Below, one piece after another: positions 1 to 8,601 of a stretch of 30,866 bases of DNA. This stretch comes from Candidatus Aerophobota bacterium (GTDB lineage: Bacteria > Aerophobota > Aerophobia > Aerophobales > B3-G15), in contig JACUUP010000007.1 in NCBI GenBank assembly GCA_014859225.1, positions 1 to 30,866 on the forward strand, in the 5' to 3' direction. Under the pieces are notes generated by a model. That model saw only the letters and a program-made list of their open reading frames with translations. It was not told where the DNA came from and searched no databases. The position numbers and the translations under genes are program-made. The first letter of the stretch is position 1; every line of letters begins with the position of its first letter.

Positions 1-164
1 GGCAAGATAAAAACGGCAATCTAAGAATTAGATGGGATAATGCTCCTCACCATAAAAATATGAAAACTTTGCCTCATCATAAACACACGCCAACAATTGA
101 GGAATTTTCGGAAGCAAACTTTGAAGACATTCTAAAGTCAATAGAAGATAAATTGAATGTTTAA
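1..164 (+). CDS. C-terminal fragment of a TumE/DUF6516-like protein
   Basis: The window starts inside this gene; an open frame from base 3 gives 53 residues before TAA at 162-164. The visible part has the signature RWDNAPHH followed by LPHHKHTP and an acidic C-terminal helix ending DILKSIEDKLNV. From memory this matches the C-terminus of the small TumE (DUF6516) family, proposed as the toxin of TumE-type toxin-antitoxin pairs. The N-terminus and any partner gene lie outside the window or are absent: the 120 bases downstream hold only a tRNA promoter. The assignment rests on a short motif, so the function is tentative. Confidence 0.5.
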   Translation, partial: QDKNGNLRIRWDNAPHHKNMKTLPHHKHTPTIEEFSEANFEDILKSIEDKLNV

Positions 165-227
165 CTGGAAAACACCAAGGCAAAGGGCAGCAGTTAAATT
201 TTTCAGGAAACTGGAGTAGTAGTACAG

Positions 228-255
228 TTGACTTTTATGAGAGAATAAGTATAGT
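228..255 (+). promoter_or_regulatory. sigma70-type promoter of tRNA-Gly
   Basis: TTGACT (228-233) and TATAGT (250-255) are separated by 16 bases and place a start site near 262, about 22 bases upstream of the mature tRNA-Gly. TAGTAT two bases further on is an alternative -10. The rest of 165-283 shows no gene and no GC-rich terminator for the upstream fragment. Confidence 0.6.
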
Positions 256-283
256 ATTAGCGTTGTTAGCCGACGAAAGAGAG

Positions 284-358
284 GCGGGAATAGCTCAGTG
301 GTAGAGCATCACCTTGCCAAGGTGAGGGTCGCGGGTTCGAGCCCCGTTTCCCGCTCCA
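284..358 (+). tRNA. tRNA-Gly(GCC)
   Basis: A full cloverleaf can be read. The acceptor stem GCGGGAA pairs with TTCCCGC, the D arm is GCTC/GAGC, and the anticodon stem TCACC/GGTGA encloses the loop TTGCCAA with anticodon GCC. The T arm is GCGGG-TTCGAGC-CCCGT. Discriminator T is followed by an encoded CCA at 356-358. It reads GGC and GGU glycine codons. No Rho-independent terminator is visible between it and tRNA-Leu, although tRNA-Leu has its own promoter. Confidence 0.97.
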
Positions 359-442
359 GTTACGCATCGTTTCCCAAAATTAATTTTTTGACCTACCTAC
401 CATAAAATTCAAAATGAGTAAAGCATTTTCCAGGGCACATTG

Positions 443-460
443 ATGGCAATTTCTTGCCAT
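443..460. promoter_or_regulatory. perfect 7-bp palindrome over the tRNA-Leu promoter
   Basis: ATGGCAA (443-449) and TTGCCAT (454-460) form a perfect inverted repeat with a TTTC loop. It covers the -35 hexamer of the tRNA-Leu promoter. A T-run follows only 8 bases after the stem, so it could be a weak terminator for tRNA-Gly transcripts, an operator, or chance. I see no gene in 359-507. Confidence 0.3.
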
Positions 461-481
461 AATAGCAATTTTTTGTATAAT
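454..481 (+). promoter_or_regulatory. sigma70-type promoter of tRNA-Leu and probably tig-clpPX
   Basis: TTGCCA (454-459) and a consensus TATAAT (476-481) are spaced by 16 bases, predicting a start near 488, about 20 bases before tRNA-Leu. No other promoter can fit between the tRNA and tig, so this one probably also drives the downstream protein genes. Confidence 0.65.
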
Positions 482-507
482 TGTTACTTCAAGCAATATA
501 AATAAGT

Positions 508-594
508 GCGAGGGTGGCGGAATAGGCAGACGCGCTAGACTTAGGATCTAGTGAGTTTAATCTCATGCGGGTTCGAGTCCCGCCTCTCGCACCA
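508..594 (+). tRNA. tRNA-Leu(UAG)
   Basis: The acceptor stem GCGAGGG pairs with CTCTCGC with one G-U pair. The anticodon stem CTAGA/TCTAG encloses CTTAGGA with anticodon TAG, reading CUN leucine codons. A long variable arm (TGAG-TTTAA-TCTCA) marks it as a class II tRNA, as expected for leucine. The T arm is GCGGG-TTCGAGT-CCCGC. CCA is encoded at 592-594. The tig start codon lies only 15 bases beyond the CCA. Confidence 0.97.
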
Positions 595-609
595 TTTTAT
601 GGGGGAAAA

Positions 610-1959
610 ATGCAAATAAAATTAGATAAAAAAGAAAATTCCGAGCTAACCTTTGAGATAGAGATACCCAAAGAAACAGTAAATGATTTGTTCGCTAAGG
701 CTTTCAAGAAGGTTGCAAGAGAGGCGCAGGTCCCCGGATTTAGAAAGGGGAAAGCGCCCAGAAAAATCTTTGAAAAAAAGTACGGAAAGAAGCGAATTAA
801 GGAGGAAGCTGCCAAACAGCTTTATCCACTCGTTTACAATAAAATCCAGGAAAAAGAAAAGATAAATCCTCTTACTACTCCACATATGGAACTGGTAAAG
901 TTTTCCGAGAACGAAGCGGCGGTTGTAAAACTGAAGATAGTCACCAAGCCTGATGTTGATGCAGGAAGCTATAAAGGGGTGAAAACAAAAAGAAAAAAAA
1001 TAAAAGTGGAAGAGGAAGAGGTTAACCAGGCACTTAATAATCTCCAGAGAAATTATGCCGAATACCCACCACTTCTGGAAAATCGCCCAACACAGGAAGG
1101 AGACTGGTTACGCCTTGAGATAGCTCCAGTATCTGCAGGAAAAGAAGGAATACTGTCCCTTAGGAAAAACAAAGAAGACATATGGTACAAGTTAGGCTCT
1201 GAACAACTCCCCCCTTCTTTCCATAGAGAACTTCTGGGAGCAAAGGTGGGTGATGAAAAACCTATAGAAACTATGCTGCCTCCCGAACATCCACAAAAAG
1301 AGTTAGCAGGAGAAAAAATAAATCTTCAGGTGAAGGTAAAAGACATAAGAAAAGAGAGACTGCCCGAGCTCAATGATGAGTTTGCTAAAAGATTCAATTT
1401 TGACACCATTGAATTGCTCAAAAATCGTATAAAAGAAGACATTACCAGCTTCAAGGAGCGAAAAGAAGAAGAAAGAGTTAAAATGGAAATACTAGAAAAA
1501 ATTGTAAAAAATTCCAGAGTTGATGTGCCTCCCACATTAGTTGAAAAAGGATTGCAGGAGAAACATAGAGAGCTGGAAGAGGAGCTACAAAAAAGAAAAA
1601 TGAGCAAGAATACCGTTCTTGAGCAGCAAAAATTAACCGAGGATGAGTTAAACAAACGATTTAGAACTCAAGCGGAGTTAGAGCTAAAAACATTATTTGT
1701 TCTTGATAAAATTGCCCATGAAGAAAAAATAGAGGTTACAGAAAAAGAAGTGGAGGAAAGGCTACATCTTTTAGTCCAAAGACAGGATAAAACTACAGAG
1801 GGTGAGGAAAAGCAGCGCAGGGTGAAAGAATTAAAAGAGAACCTAATTAAAGAGGGAAGTATGCTTAATCTAATAGAAAGAATGAGAAATGAAAAAGTCA
1901 TTGAATTTCTCTACAGCCAGGCACAAATTTCTGAGGGAATTCTTTCCTCTTTGAAATAA
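610..1959 (+). CDS. tig: trigger factor, ribosome-associated chaperone and peptidyl-prolyl isomerase
   Basis: Trigger factor binds the ribosome near the exit tunnel and shields nascent chains. The 449-residue product has the three usual domains. The N-terminal ribosome-binding domain carries the signature GFRKGKAP at 43-50. An FKBP-like isomerase domain spans about 161-246. The helical C-terminal chaperone domain begins with PELNDEFA at 252-259, and the length is close to typical trigger factors. The ATG at 610 is chosen because the GGGGGAAAA stretch just upstream can serve as ribosome-binding site; an upstream in-frame start at 565 would lie inside tRNA-Leu. The tig-clpP-clpX order is a widely conserved protein quality-control arrangement, and the gene is probably transcribed with tRNA-Leu. 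Confidence 0.95.
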   Translation: MQIKLDKKENSELTFEIEIPKETVNDLFAKAFKKVAREAQVPGFRKGKAPRKIFEKKYGKKRIKEEAAKQLYPLVYNKIQEKEKINPLTTPHMELVKFSENEAAVVKLKIVTKPDVDAGSYKGVKTKRKKIKVEEEEVNQALNNLQRNYAEYPPLLENRPTQEGDWLRLEIAPVSAGKEGILSLRKNKEDIWYKLGSEQLPPSFHRELLGAKVGDEKPIETMLPPEHPQKELAGEKINLQVKVKDIRKERLPELNDEFAKRFNFDTIELLKNRIKEDITSFKERKEEERVKMEILEKIVKNSRVDVPPTLVEKGLQEKHRELEEELQKRKMSKNTVLEQQKLTEDELNKRFRTQAELELKTLFVLDKIAHEEKIEVTEKEVEERLHLLVQRQDKTTEGEEKQRRVKELKENLIKEGSMLNLIERMRNEKVIEFLYSQAQISEGILSSLK

Positions 1960-1997
1960 TCTAAAAAAATCATGAGTAAAAAGTAAGGAGATATACA

Positions 1998-2582
1998 ATG
2001 GCGCTAATCCCTATAGTGGTTGAAAGAACGGCTCGGGGAGAGCGAGCCTATGATATATATTCCCGTCTTCTCAAAGACAGGATAATATTTATTGGTTCTG
2101 TGATTGATGATGCGGTTGCTAATACAGTTATAGCACAGATACTTTTTCTTGAAGTCCAGGACCCCCAAAAAGATATCCATCTTTACGTAAACTCACCCGG
2201 AGGACTTGTAACCGCAGGACTTGCCATATATGATACTATGCAGTATGTGAAGCCTGATGTTTCTACCATCTGTATGGGGCAGGCGGCCTCAGCAGCCGCA
2301 CTTTTGCTTGCTGCAGGCGCCAGGGGAAAAAGGTTTTCTCTTCCCAATGCAAATATCCTCATTCATCAACCAATGGGTGGTATAAGAGGACAGGCTACAG
2401 ACATTGGAATTCAGGCAAGGCAAATCTTAAAGATAAAAGATAGAATAAACGATATCCTGGTGAAACATACCGGCCAACCTAAAGAAAAAATTGAGAAAGA
2501 TACAGATAGGGACTTTTACATGAGTGCCGAAGAGGCTAAAGAGTATGGTATAATAGATGAGGTAATTGAAAACAGAAAATAA
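1998..2582 (+). CDS. clpP: ATP-dependent Clp protease proteolytic subunit
   Basis: ClpP is the tetradecameric serine protease chamber of ClpXP. The 194-residue protein carries the full catalytic triad: Ser98 within GQAASAAA, His123 within LIHQP and Asp172 within TDRDFYMS, matching the Bacillus subtilis numbering. The oxyanion strand NSPGG is at 65-69. There is little or no propeptide, so the mature N-terminus lies close to the start ([11 protein letters not shown]). AGGAG at about 1986-1990 sits at good distance from the ATG. The gene is 38 bases downstream of tig and 32 bases upstream of clpX, its unfoldase partner, so all three are probably co-expressed in the cytoplasm. Confidence 0.97.
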   Translation: MALIPIVVERTARGERAYDIYSRLLKDRIIFIGSVIDDAVANTVIAQILFLEVQDPQKDIHLYVNSPGGLVTAGLAIYDTMQYVKPDVSTICMGQAASAAALLLAAGARGKRFSLPNANILIHQPMGGIRGQATDIGIQARQILKIKDRINDILVKHTGQPKEKIEKDTDRDFYMSAEEAKEYGIIDEVIENRK

Positions 2583-2614
2583 AAAATAAATATAATACAA
2601 AAAGAGCATCAAAA

Positions 2615-3853
2615 ATGAAAAACGATAACTCCGTGCCACACTGTTCTTTTTGTGGCAAAAATCAGCTGGAAGTAGAAAAATTAATCTCGGGAGCAGGTGC
2701 TTATATATGCAACAGCTGTGTTACATACTGTAACCAAATTCTTAACGATAAAGATAGAGAGGATGATTCTTTCTTAAAGGGATTAAGTATGAAAAATTTG
2801 CCCAGGCCCAGGCACATGAAAGAGAACCTTGACGAGTGGGTAATTGGTCAGGAAAAGGCAAAAAAAATACTCTCGGTAGCTGTATACAACCACTATAAAC
2901 GACTTTTGTCAAATATAGATGAGGAAAAAGAAGTTGAGCTTGAAAAAAGTAATATTCTTCTCATTGGCCCAACCGGCTCAGGTAAGACTTTACTTGCCCG
3001 CAGCCTGGCAAGAATACTAAACCTACCTTTAGTAATTGCCTCTGCTACCAATGTAACCGAGGCTGGTTATGTGGGTGAGGATGTAGAAACTATTCTTCTG
3101 CGGCTTTTGCAAAAAACCGACTTTAACATACCGCTTGCCTCCAAGGGAATTGTTTACATAGATGAAATTGATAAAATTGCCAAGAAAAGCGGGGCAAACC
3201 CCTCAATTACCAGAGATGTTTCCGGAGAAGGGGTTCAACAAGCCCTTTTAAAAATACTGGAAGGCACTATCGCCAACATTCCTCCCCAGGGAGGAAGAAA
3301 ACATCCCCACCAACAGTTTATTCAACTTGATACCTCTAACATTCTTTTTATCTGTGGAGGAGCTTTCCCTGGACTGGAAGAAATAGTAAAAGATAGATTG
3401 GGAAAAAAAGCAGTGGGTTTTTCCTCTTCCAGCGAAACTGAACAAAAAAACATTCTCTTGAAGCTTTTCCCGGATGATTTAATCGAATACGGTTTTATCC
3501 CGGAATTTGTGGGTAGAGTTCCGATAACAGCAGTGCTTGACCCCCTGACCAAAGAACAGTTAAAAAGAATTCTGGTGGAACCTAAGAATGCGGTAGTTAG
3601 ACAATATCAAAAATTATTTCACATGGAAGGAGTTAAGCTAATCTTTACCGAAGAGGCACTTACAGAGATAAGCGAACTTAGCTTTGAAAGAGAGGTGGGG
3701 GCACGGGGTTTAAGGGCTGTGGTTGAGGAGATTATGCTTGAGGTAATGTACGATCTACCTTCCCGGGCAAATATAAAAGAATGTATTGTGGATGAAGAAG
3801 TGGTAAGAGGCGAAAAAAAACCGATTATTGTAAAGTATGAACTGACAGCTTGA
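2615..3853 (+). CDS. clpX: ATP-dependent Clp protease ATP-binding subunit ClpX
   Basis: ClpX is the AAA+ hexamer that unfolds tagged substrates and feeds them into ClpP. In order the 412 residues show an N-terminal zinc-binding domain (Cys10, Cys13, Cys32, Cys35), Walker A GPTGSGKT at 118-125, the substrate-gripping pore loop GYVG at 151-154, Walker B IVYIDEID at 179-186, the RKH loop at 228-230 and sensor-2 GARG at 362-365. The ClpP-docking IGF loop appears as VGF at 267-269, a conservative change that should still dock. The ribosome-binding site is weak. The ATPase A-subunit gene starts 15 bases after its stop, linking proteolysis genes to the ATPase genes in one likely transcript. Confidence 0.97.
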   Translation: MKNDNSVPHCSFCGKNQLEVEKLISGAGAYICNSCVTYCNQILNDKDREDDSFLKGLSMKNLPRPRHMKENLDEWVIGQEKAKKILSVAVYNHYKRLLSNIDEEKEVELEKSNILLIGPTGSGKTLLARSLARILNLPLVIASATNVTEAGYVGEDVETILLRLLQKTDFNIPLASKGIVYIDEIDKIAKKSGANPSITRDVSGEGVQQALLKILEGTIANIPPQGGRKHPHQQFIQLDTSNILFICGGAFPGLEEIVKDRLGKKAVGFSSSSETEQKNILLKLFPDDLIEYGFIPEFVGRVPITAVLDPLTKEQLKRILVEPKNAVVRQYQKLFHMEGVKLIFTEEALTEISELSFEREVGARGLRAVVEEIMLEVMYDLPSRANIKECIVDEEVVRGEKKPIIVKYELTA

Positions 3854-3868
3854 TAAAAGGAGCTATCC

Positions 3869-5644
3869 ATGGAAAGGGGACAAATAGTAAAGATCTCTGG
3901 CCCTTTAGTTGTTGCTAAGGGAATTCCCGGAGCAAGGATGTTCGATGTGGTAAGAGTGGGTAACGAGAGACTAATTGGAGAAATCCTGGAGATAAGAGGT
4001 GATTTATCCTCAGTTCAAGTGTACGAAGAAACGGCAGGCTTAAAACCGGGTGAACCGGTTGAATCTTCATACAGACCCCTATCGGTAGAACTTGCTCCAG
4101 GGCTTTTAGGTAATATTTACGATGGAATCCAACGCCCGCTTGATATTATACGGGCTAAAGAAGGCGATTTAATTGCAAGAGGTATAGAGGCACAAGCAAT
4201 AGATAGAAAAAAAGAGTGGGATTTTAGACCCGTCTTAAAAAAGGGAGATGAGGTTGTAGCAGGAGATATCCTGGGCACGGTCCAGGAAACAGAAATTATT
4301 GAACATAAAGTAATGGTGCCTGTGGGTATCCAGGGAAAAATAAAAGAAATCCACTCCGGTAAAGCAAAAGTGGAGGATGTGGTTGCGGTAATTGAAACCC
4401 CTAAGGGGGAGAAGAAAAAAATCACTATGCTCCAGCACTGGCCAGTAAGAAAAATGAGACCTTACAAGGAGCAAATTGAAGCAAAAGAGCCGCTGGTTAC
4501 CGGTCAAAGGGTTATAGACACTTTCTTCCCTATCGCTAAAGGAGGAACTGCCTGTATTCCAGGGCCCTTCGGGAGCGGAAAAACCGTGGTCCAGCACCAG
4601 TTATCAAAGTGGGCTGATGCTCAGGTTATCGTCTTTGTGGGGTGTGGTGAGAGAGGAAACGAAATGACTGATGTTCTCAGGGAGTTTCCCCAATTAAAAG
4701 ACCCCAAAAGCGGCAAACCCTTAATGCAAAGAACTATTTTGATTGCCAATACCTCCAATATGCCCGTTGCTGCACGAGAAGCATCCATTTATACGGGGAT
4801 AACGCTGGCTGAATACTACCGGGATATGGGCTATGACGTGGCTCTTATGGCTGATTCCACCTCTCGCTGGGCAGAGGCACTGCGTGAAATGTCAGGAAGA
4901 TTGGAGGAGATGCCGGGTGAAGAGGGGTATCCTGCATACCTTCCTTCAAGATTAGCAGAGTTTTACGAACGGGCAGGTAGAGTAATAACTCTGGGTAAAG
5001 AAAAAAGGATTGCTTCGCTATCTGCCATTGGGGCAGTTTCACCCCCCGGAGGTGACCTGTCAGAGCCGGTAACCCAGGCAACGTTGCGCATAGTAAGGGT
5101 ATTCTGGGCACTTATAGCAGAACTTGCCTACCAGCGACATTTCCCTGCTATTCACTGGCTGCGAAGCTATTCACTTTACCTTGATGACTTAAAAACATAC
5201 TTCACTAAAAAGGTAGCACCAGACTGGATAGAGCTTCGGGAAAAAGCGATGGCACTATTACAAAAAGAAGACGAGCTGCAGGAAACGGTGAGGCTGGTGG
5301 GAATAGACGTTTTATCATCCGAGGACAGAATAGCTATGGAAACAGCGCGCTCTATCAGAGAAGACTTTTTGCAACAGTTCGCTTTTCATGAAGTTGATAC
5401 TTACTCTCCTTTAAATAAACAGTACCTTATGCTAAAAATGGTGCTTGAATACTATGATTTGTGTATGAATGCGCTAAAAAAAGATGCACAGCTTGAAAAA
5501 CTTATAAATCTTCCTCTCAGAGAAGAAATTGCCCGGGCTAAGTACATTGCCACAGACGAAGCGGAGGAAAAAATAAAAAATTTGCACCAGAGATTAAAGG
5601 ATGAGGTAAAAAAGATAGTAGAAGAAAAACAGGTAAAAGTTTAA
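3869..5644 (+). CDS. ntpA: V/A-type ATPase catalytic subunit A
   Basis: This is the catalytic subunit of the V/A-type rotary ATPase, which couples ATP hydrolysis or synthesis to H+ or Na+ movement. The 591-residue protein has the expected N-terminal beta-barrel, the A-subunit-specific non-homologous insert (about 100-200), P-loop GPFGSGKT at 232-239, the catalytic GERGNE at 260-265 and [12 protein letters not shown] at 329-340. The P-loop and insert distinguish it from the non-catalytic B subunit and from F-type alpha and beta subunits. AAAGGAG at 3856-3862 precedes the ATG. It is followed by B and D, the usual order, but subunits E, F, C, I and K are not in the window. The ion used cannot be told without subunit K. 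Confidence 0.95.
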   Translation: MERGQIVKISGPLVVAKGIPGARMFDVVRVGNERLIGEILEIRGDLSSVQVYEETAGLKPGEPVESSYRPLSVELAPGLLGNIYDGIQRPLDIIRAKEGDLIARGIEAQAIDRKKEWDFRPVLKKGDEVVAGDILGTVQETEIIEHKVMVPVGIQGKIKEIHSGKAKVEDVVAVIETPKGEKKKITMLQHWPVRKMRPYKEQIEAKEPLVTGQRVIDTFFPIAKGGTACIPGPFGSGKTVVQHQLSKWADAQVIVFVGCGERGNEMTDVLREFPQLKDPKSGKPLMQRTILIANTSNMPVAAREASIYTGITLAEYYRDMGYDVALMADSTSRWAEALREMSGRLEEMPGEEGYPAYLPSRLAEFYERAGRVITLGKEKRIASLSAIGAVSPPGGDLSEPVTQATLRIVRVFWALIAELAYQRHFPAIHWLRSYSLYLDDLKTYFTKKVAPDWIELREKAMALLQKEDELQETVRLVGIDVLSSEDRIAMETARSIREDFLQQFAFHEVDTYSPLNKQYLMLKMVLEYYDLCMNALKKDAQLEKLINLPLREEIARAKYIATDEAEEKIKNLHQRLKDEVKKIVEEKQVKV

Positions 5645-5666
5645 AAATAAAGAGCAGGATAAAATA

Positions 5667-7073
5667 ATGGGGAAAGAATATACAAAAATAAGAGAGTTAA
5701 CCGGACCCCTGATGTTGGTTGAAAATGTAGAGGGTGTTGCCTTTGAGGAACTTGTGGAGATAGAGCTTCCCGACGGTCAAAAAAGAAGAGGTAGAGTGCT
5801 GGAGGTAACCTCTGATACAGCTCTTATTCAACTTTTTGAACGACCGACAGAACTGGGCGTAGAAGAAACCAAAGTTAAATTCCTGGCAAAAGGAATTCAG
5901 TTAGGAGTATCTGAGGATATAGTGGGAAGAATATTTGATGGGTGGGGAAGACCAAGGGATGGTGGAGCACAAATTATCCCTGAAAAAAGACTTGATATCG
6001 GGGGAATGCCTATAAACCCCGAAGCAAGAGCTTATCCGGAGGAGTTTATCCAGACAGGAATATCTGCTATTGATGGGCTTAATACCCTATCAAGAGGACA
6101 AAAACTTCCTGTATTCTCGGGAGCAGGACTCCCCCATGCACAGGTTGCCGCACAAATTGCAAGACAGGCTAAAGTTTTAGGGAAAAAAGAGGAGTTTGCC
6201 GTTGTTTTTGCCGCCATGGGCATAAGTTTTGAAGAAGCAAATTTTTTTGTGCAAAATTTTGAAAAATCTGGAGCAATAGAAAGAGCAGTGCTTTTCTTAA
6301 ATTTAGCAGATGACCCAGTGATAGAAAGAATAGCTACACCCAGAATGGCACTTACCTGCGCTGAATATCTTGCATTTGAAAGAGATATGCACATCCTTGT
6401 TATTTTAATTGATATGACCAATTATGCTGAGGCTCTACGAGAGTTATCTGCTGCCCGAAGAGAGGTTCCAGGAAGAAGAGGATATCCGGGTTATCTTTAT
6501 ACGGACCTGGCAACAATTTATGAGCGAGCTGGAAGATTAAAAGAAAAAAAAGGTTCTATAACCTTAATTCCCATACTAACCATGCCTGATGATGATAAAA
6601 CTCATCCTATTCCTGATTTAACTGGATATATAACTGAGGGTCAGATAATCATTCAGCGAGATTTGCACCAAAAAGGAATTTATCCTCCCATCAATGTCCT
6701 GCCTTCGCTCTCGCGTCTGATGGATGAGGCTGTGGGAAAGGAAAAGACCAGAGAAGACCATCGTGAGTTATCAAACCAGCTTTATGCAACTTATGCAAGA
6801 GGAATGGAAGTTCGGGAGCTTGCCCTGGTTATGGGAGAGGCAACTTTATCTGACATGGATAGAAGATATCTGAAGTTCGCCGATGAATTTGAGAGAAAAT
6901 TTGTCAAGCAGGGAGAATTAGAGGATAGGTCCGTAGAGGAAACACTTGATATTGGCTGGAAGCTTTTAAGTCTCATGCCAAAGTCAGAGCTAAAGCGTGT
7001 GAGAGAGGAGTTTTTTTCAAAATACGGCACTTGGAAGGAAAAAGAAAAAGCTTTTTCTGCAGCAGGGAAATAA
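5667..7073 (+). CDS. ntpB: V/A-type ATPase non-catalytic subunit B
   Basis: Subunit B alternates with A in the A3B3 headpiece and contributes to the nucleotide-binding interface without catalysing hydrolysis. The 468 residues align in order with the family: an N-terminal barrel beginning [13 protein letters not shown], then [18 protein letters not shown] where the degenerate P-loop lies (no GKT), [41 protein letters not shown], and the [13 protein letters not shown] segment. It lies 22 bases after subunit A with an AGGA-containing ribosome-binding site, and 17 bases before subunit D. Confidence 0.95.
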   Translation: MGKEYTKIRELTGPLMLVENVEGVAFEELVEIELPDGQKRRGRVLEVTSDTALIQLFERPTELGVEETKVKFLAKGIQLGVSEDIVGRIFDGWGRPRDGGAQIIPEKRLDIGGMPINPEARAYPEEFIQTGISAIDGLNTLSRGQKLPVFSGAGLPHAQVAAQIARQAKVLGKKEEFAVVFAAMGISFEEANFFVQNFEKSGAIERAVLFLNLADDPVIERIATPRMALTCAEYLAFERDMHILVILIDMTNYAEALRELSAARREVPGRRGYPGYLYTDLATIYERAGRLKEKKGSITLIPILTMPDDDKTHPIPDLTGYITEGQIIIQRDLHQKGIYPPINVLPSLSRLMDEAVGKEKTREDHRELSNQLYATYARGMEVRELALVMGEATLSDMDRRYLKFADEFERKFVKQGELEDRSVEETLDIGWKLLSLMPKSELKRVREEFFSKYGTWKEKEKAFSAAGK

Positions 7074-7090
7074 GATAAGGAGAAGTATGA

Positions 7091-7711
7091 ATGCCACGGG
7101 CACTTCAGTTCAATCCAACACGCATGGAGCTTTTAAAACAGAGGAAAAGGTTTGAGACGGCACAAAGAGCGCATGACCTTCTGGAAGATAAAAGGGATGA
7201 GCTTATCCAGAGATTTTTGCCTCTCGTGAAACAAGTAAGACAGTTAAGAAAAAAGGTAAGAGATAAATTAGTTGTAGCCTACCGTGATTTTCAGATGGCT
7301 AAAATGATAAACTGGGGAAGAGAAATTGAAGAATGCATCCTCTGGCCCCAAATTAGATGTAGCATTGAAATTGCAAGATATACCACTCTTGGTGCTCCTC
7401 AGTTTGAAGTGAGTGTTGAGGGTGACCCCCTGTGTTACGGATTTTATTCCAGCAACTGGAAACTTGATGAAGGAATAAGGTCTTTTCATGAGGTTTTATC
7501 AGACCTTTTAGAGCTTGCCCAGAAAGAGGAAGAGATGAAAAGATTAGCCACAGAAATTGAGCGCACCAGAAGAAGAGTCAACGCACTTGAGCATATTCTC
7601 ATACCTCAGATTAAAGAGATAGTTAAATATATAACCATGAAGCTTGAAGAAAGAGAAAGGGCACATATTATCAATTTGATGAAAATAAAAGAGCTTATGG
7701 AGGGAAAGTAG
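7091..7711 (+). CDS. ntpD: V/A-type ATPase central stalk subunit D
   Basis: Subunit D is the long coiled-coil rotor shaft that turns inside the A3B3 head. The 206-residue protein starts with the family signature NPTRMELLKQRKRFETAQRAHDLLEDKRDEL, forms a helical N-terminus, a variable middle, and a second heptad-rich helix (about 140-200) ending with a charged tail. An ATG at 7087 is in another frame; the ATG at 7091 has AAGGAG eight bases upstream. In many bacterial V-ATPase operons D is followed by the I and K subunits; here a methyltransferase gene follows instead. Confidence 0.93.
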   Translation: MPRALQFNPTRMELLKQRKRFETAQRAHDLLEDKRDELIQRFLPLVKQVRQLRKKVRDKLVVAYRDFQMAKMINWGREIEECILWPQIRCSIEIARYTTLGAPQFEVSVEGDPLCYGFYSSNWKLDEGIRSFHEVLSDLLELAQKEEEMKRLATEIERTRRRVNALEHILIPQIKEIVKYITMKLEERERAHIINLMKIKELMEGK

Positions 7712-7754
7712 AGCTTCTTGCTTTATTATCTTTTATTTGTCCCAGGAACTTCCC

Positions 7755-8576
7755 ATGAAAAAAGAAAAAGTAGATGTGCTTTTGAAATACTATCTCAGCA
7801 TAAGTGGAACGAAACATCTGCATTATGGTTACTGGAAAGAGGGAGAAGAGCTCACAATGAAGAATATGCGTTTTGCACAGGAAAGATATGCTGACCACTT
7901 AATTTCATTTATTCCGCATGAAGTTAGAACGGTCTTGGATGTAGGATGTGGGGTAGGAGGAACTTCTTTAAAATTGTTAGAGAAAGGATACAGGGTGGCG
8001 GCTCTTTCTCCAGATTTTTATCAGTGCAAGGTATTCAAGGAAAATGTCCAGGTTGAGGTCCCTTTTCATCTTACCACTTTTGAGGAATTTGAATCTCAGG
8101 AAAAATTTGACTTAATATTAATGGCTGAAAGTTGTCAGTATATAGATATTGAGAAAGGTTTAAAAAAATGCAGAGATATTGTTACTCCAGAAGGTTATCT
8201 TCTGGTAGCCGATTATTTTGAAGTGGATGAACAGTATCTGGATCTACCCCTCTCCGGTCATCCTCTAATAAAGTACCTAAAGAAAGCAGAAGATGCAGGA
8301 TTTAAAACATTAAAATCTGAAGATATTACCTCCCGGGTTTCTCGCACTCTGGATTTTCGAAAAGAGTTTTACAGGGATTATTTAATGCCTACTTTAAAAA
8401 TAATAGCTTTTTCAATAAAGGTACATGCTCCTTTTTTTTACACCTTGGGTAATTTTTTTCTGGGGAGAATTGCTCGTAAAATGATTAACAGAGGCTTCGA
8501 GGAACCGGGGGTAGTTGATTCTAAAATTTTTGCTGAGCATAGAAAATATATGATATACCTTTTTCAATTATCCTAA
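7755..8576 (+). CDS. class I SAM-dependent methyltransferase
   Basis: The 273-residue product has the Rossmann SAM-binding motif I (VLDVGCGVGG at 60-69) and a post-motif hydrophobic strand (FDLILMAESCQYID). An HYGYW segment near the N-terminus is shared with methyltransferases acting on lipids and other small molecules, such as sarcosine-type and tocopherol-type enzymes. The C-terminal part has hydrophobic stretches that may contact a membrane substrate. The substrate cannot be named. ATG at 7755 is chosen because AGGA at 7743-7746 precedes it by eight bases; a TTG at 7737 is possible but lacks a good site. It is the last plus-strand gene before a convergent junction and may share the ATPase transcript. 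Confidence 0.8.
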   Translation: MKKEKVDVLLKYYLSISGTKHLHYGYWKEGEELTMKNMRFAQERYADHLISFIPHEVRTVLDVGCGVGGTSLKLLEKGYRVAALSPDFYQCKVFKENVQVEVPFHLTTFEEFESQEKFDLILMAESCQYIDIEKGLKKCRDIVTPEGYLLVADYFEVDEQYLDLPLSGHPLIKYLKKAEDAGFKTLKSEDITSRVSRTLDFRKEFYRDYLMPTLKIIAFSIKVHAPFFYTLGNFFLGRIARKMINRGFEEPGVVDSKIFAEHRKYMIYLFQLS

Positions 8577-8601
8577 TATCATCAAAAGGATACATAATTT
8601 A

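Noticed and set aside
565-609. Longer trigger factor start inside tRNA-Leu
   Set aside because: It would translate the 3' part of the tRNA; the ATG at 610 matches the family start and follows a purine-rich site.
7737-7754. TTG start for the methyltransferase
   Set aside because: There is no ribosome-binding site at proper distance, whereas ATG at 7755 has AGGA eight bases upstream.
8569-8592. TATCCT...AGGATA inverted repeat as a terminator between convergent genes
   Set aside because: The stem is only six AT-rich pairs with a 12-base loop, overlaps the methyltransferase end and has no T-run; too weak to call.
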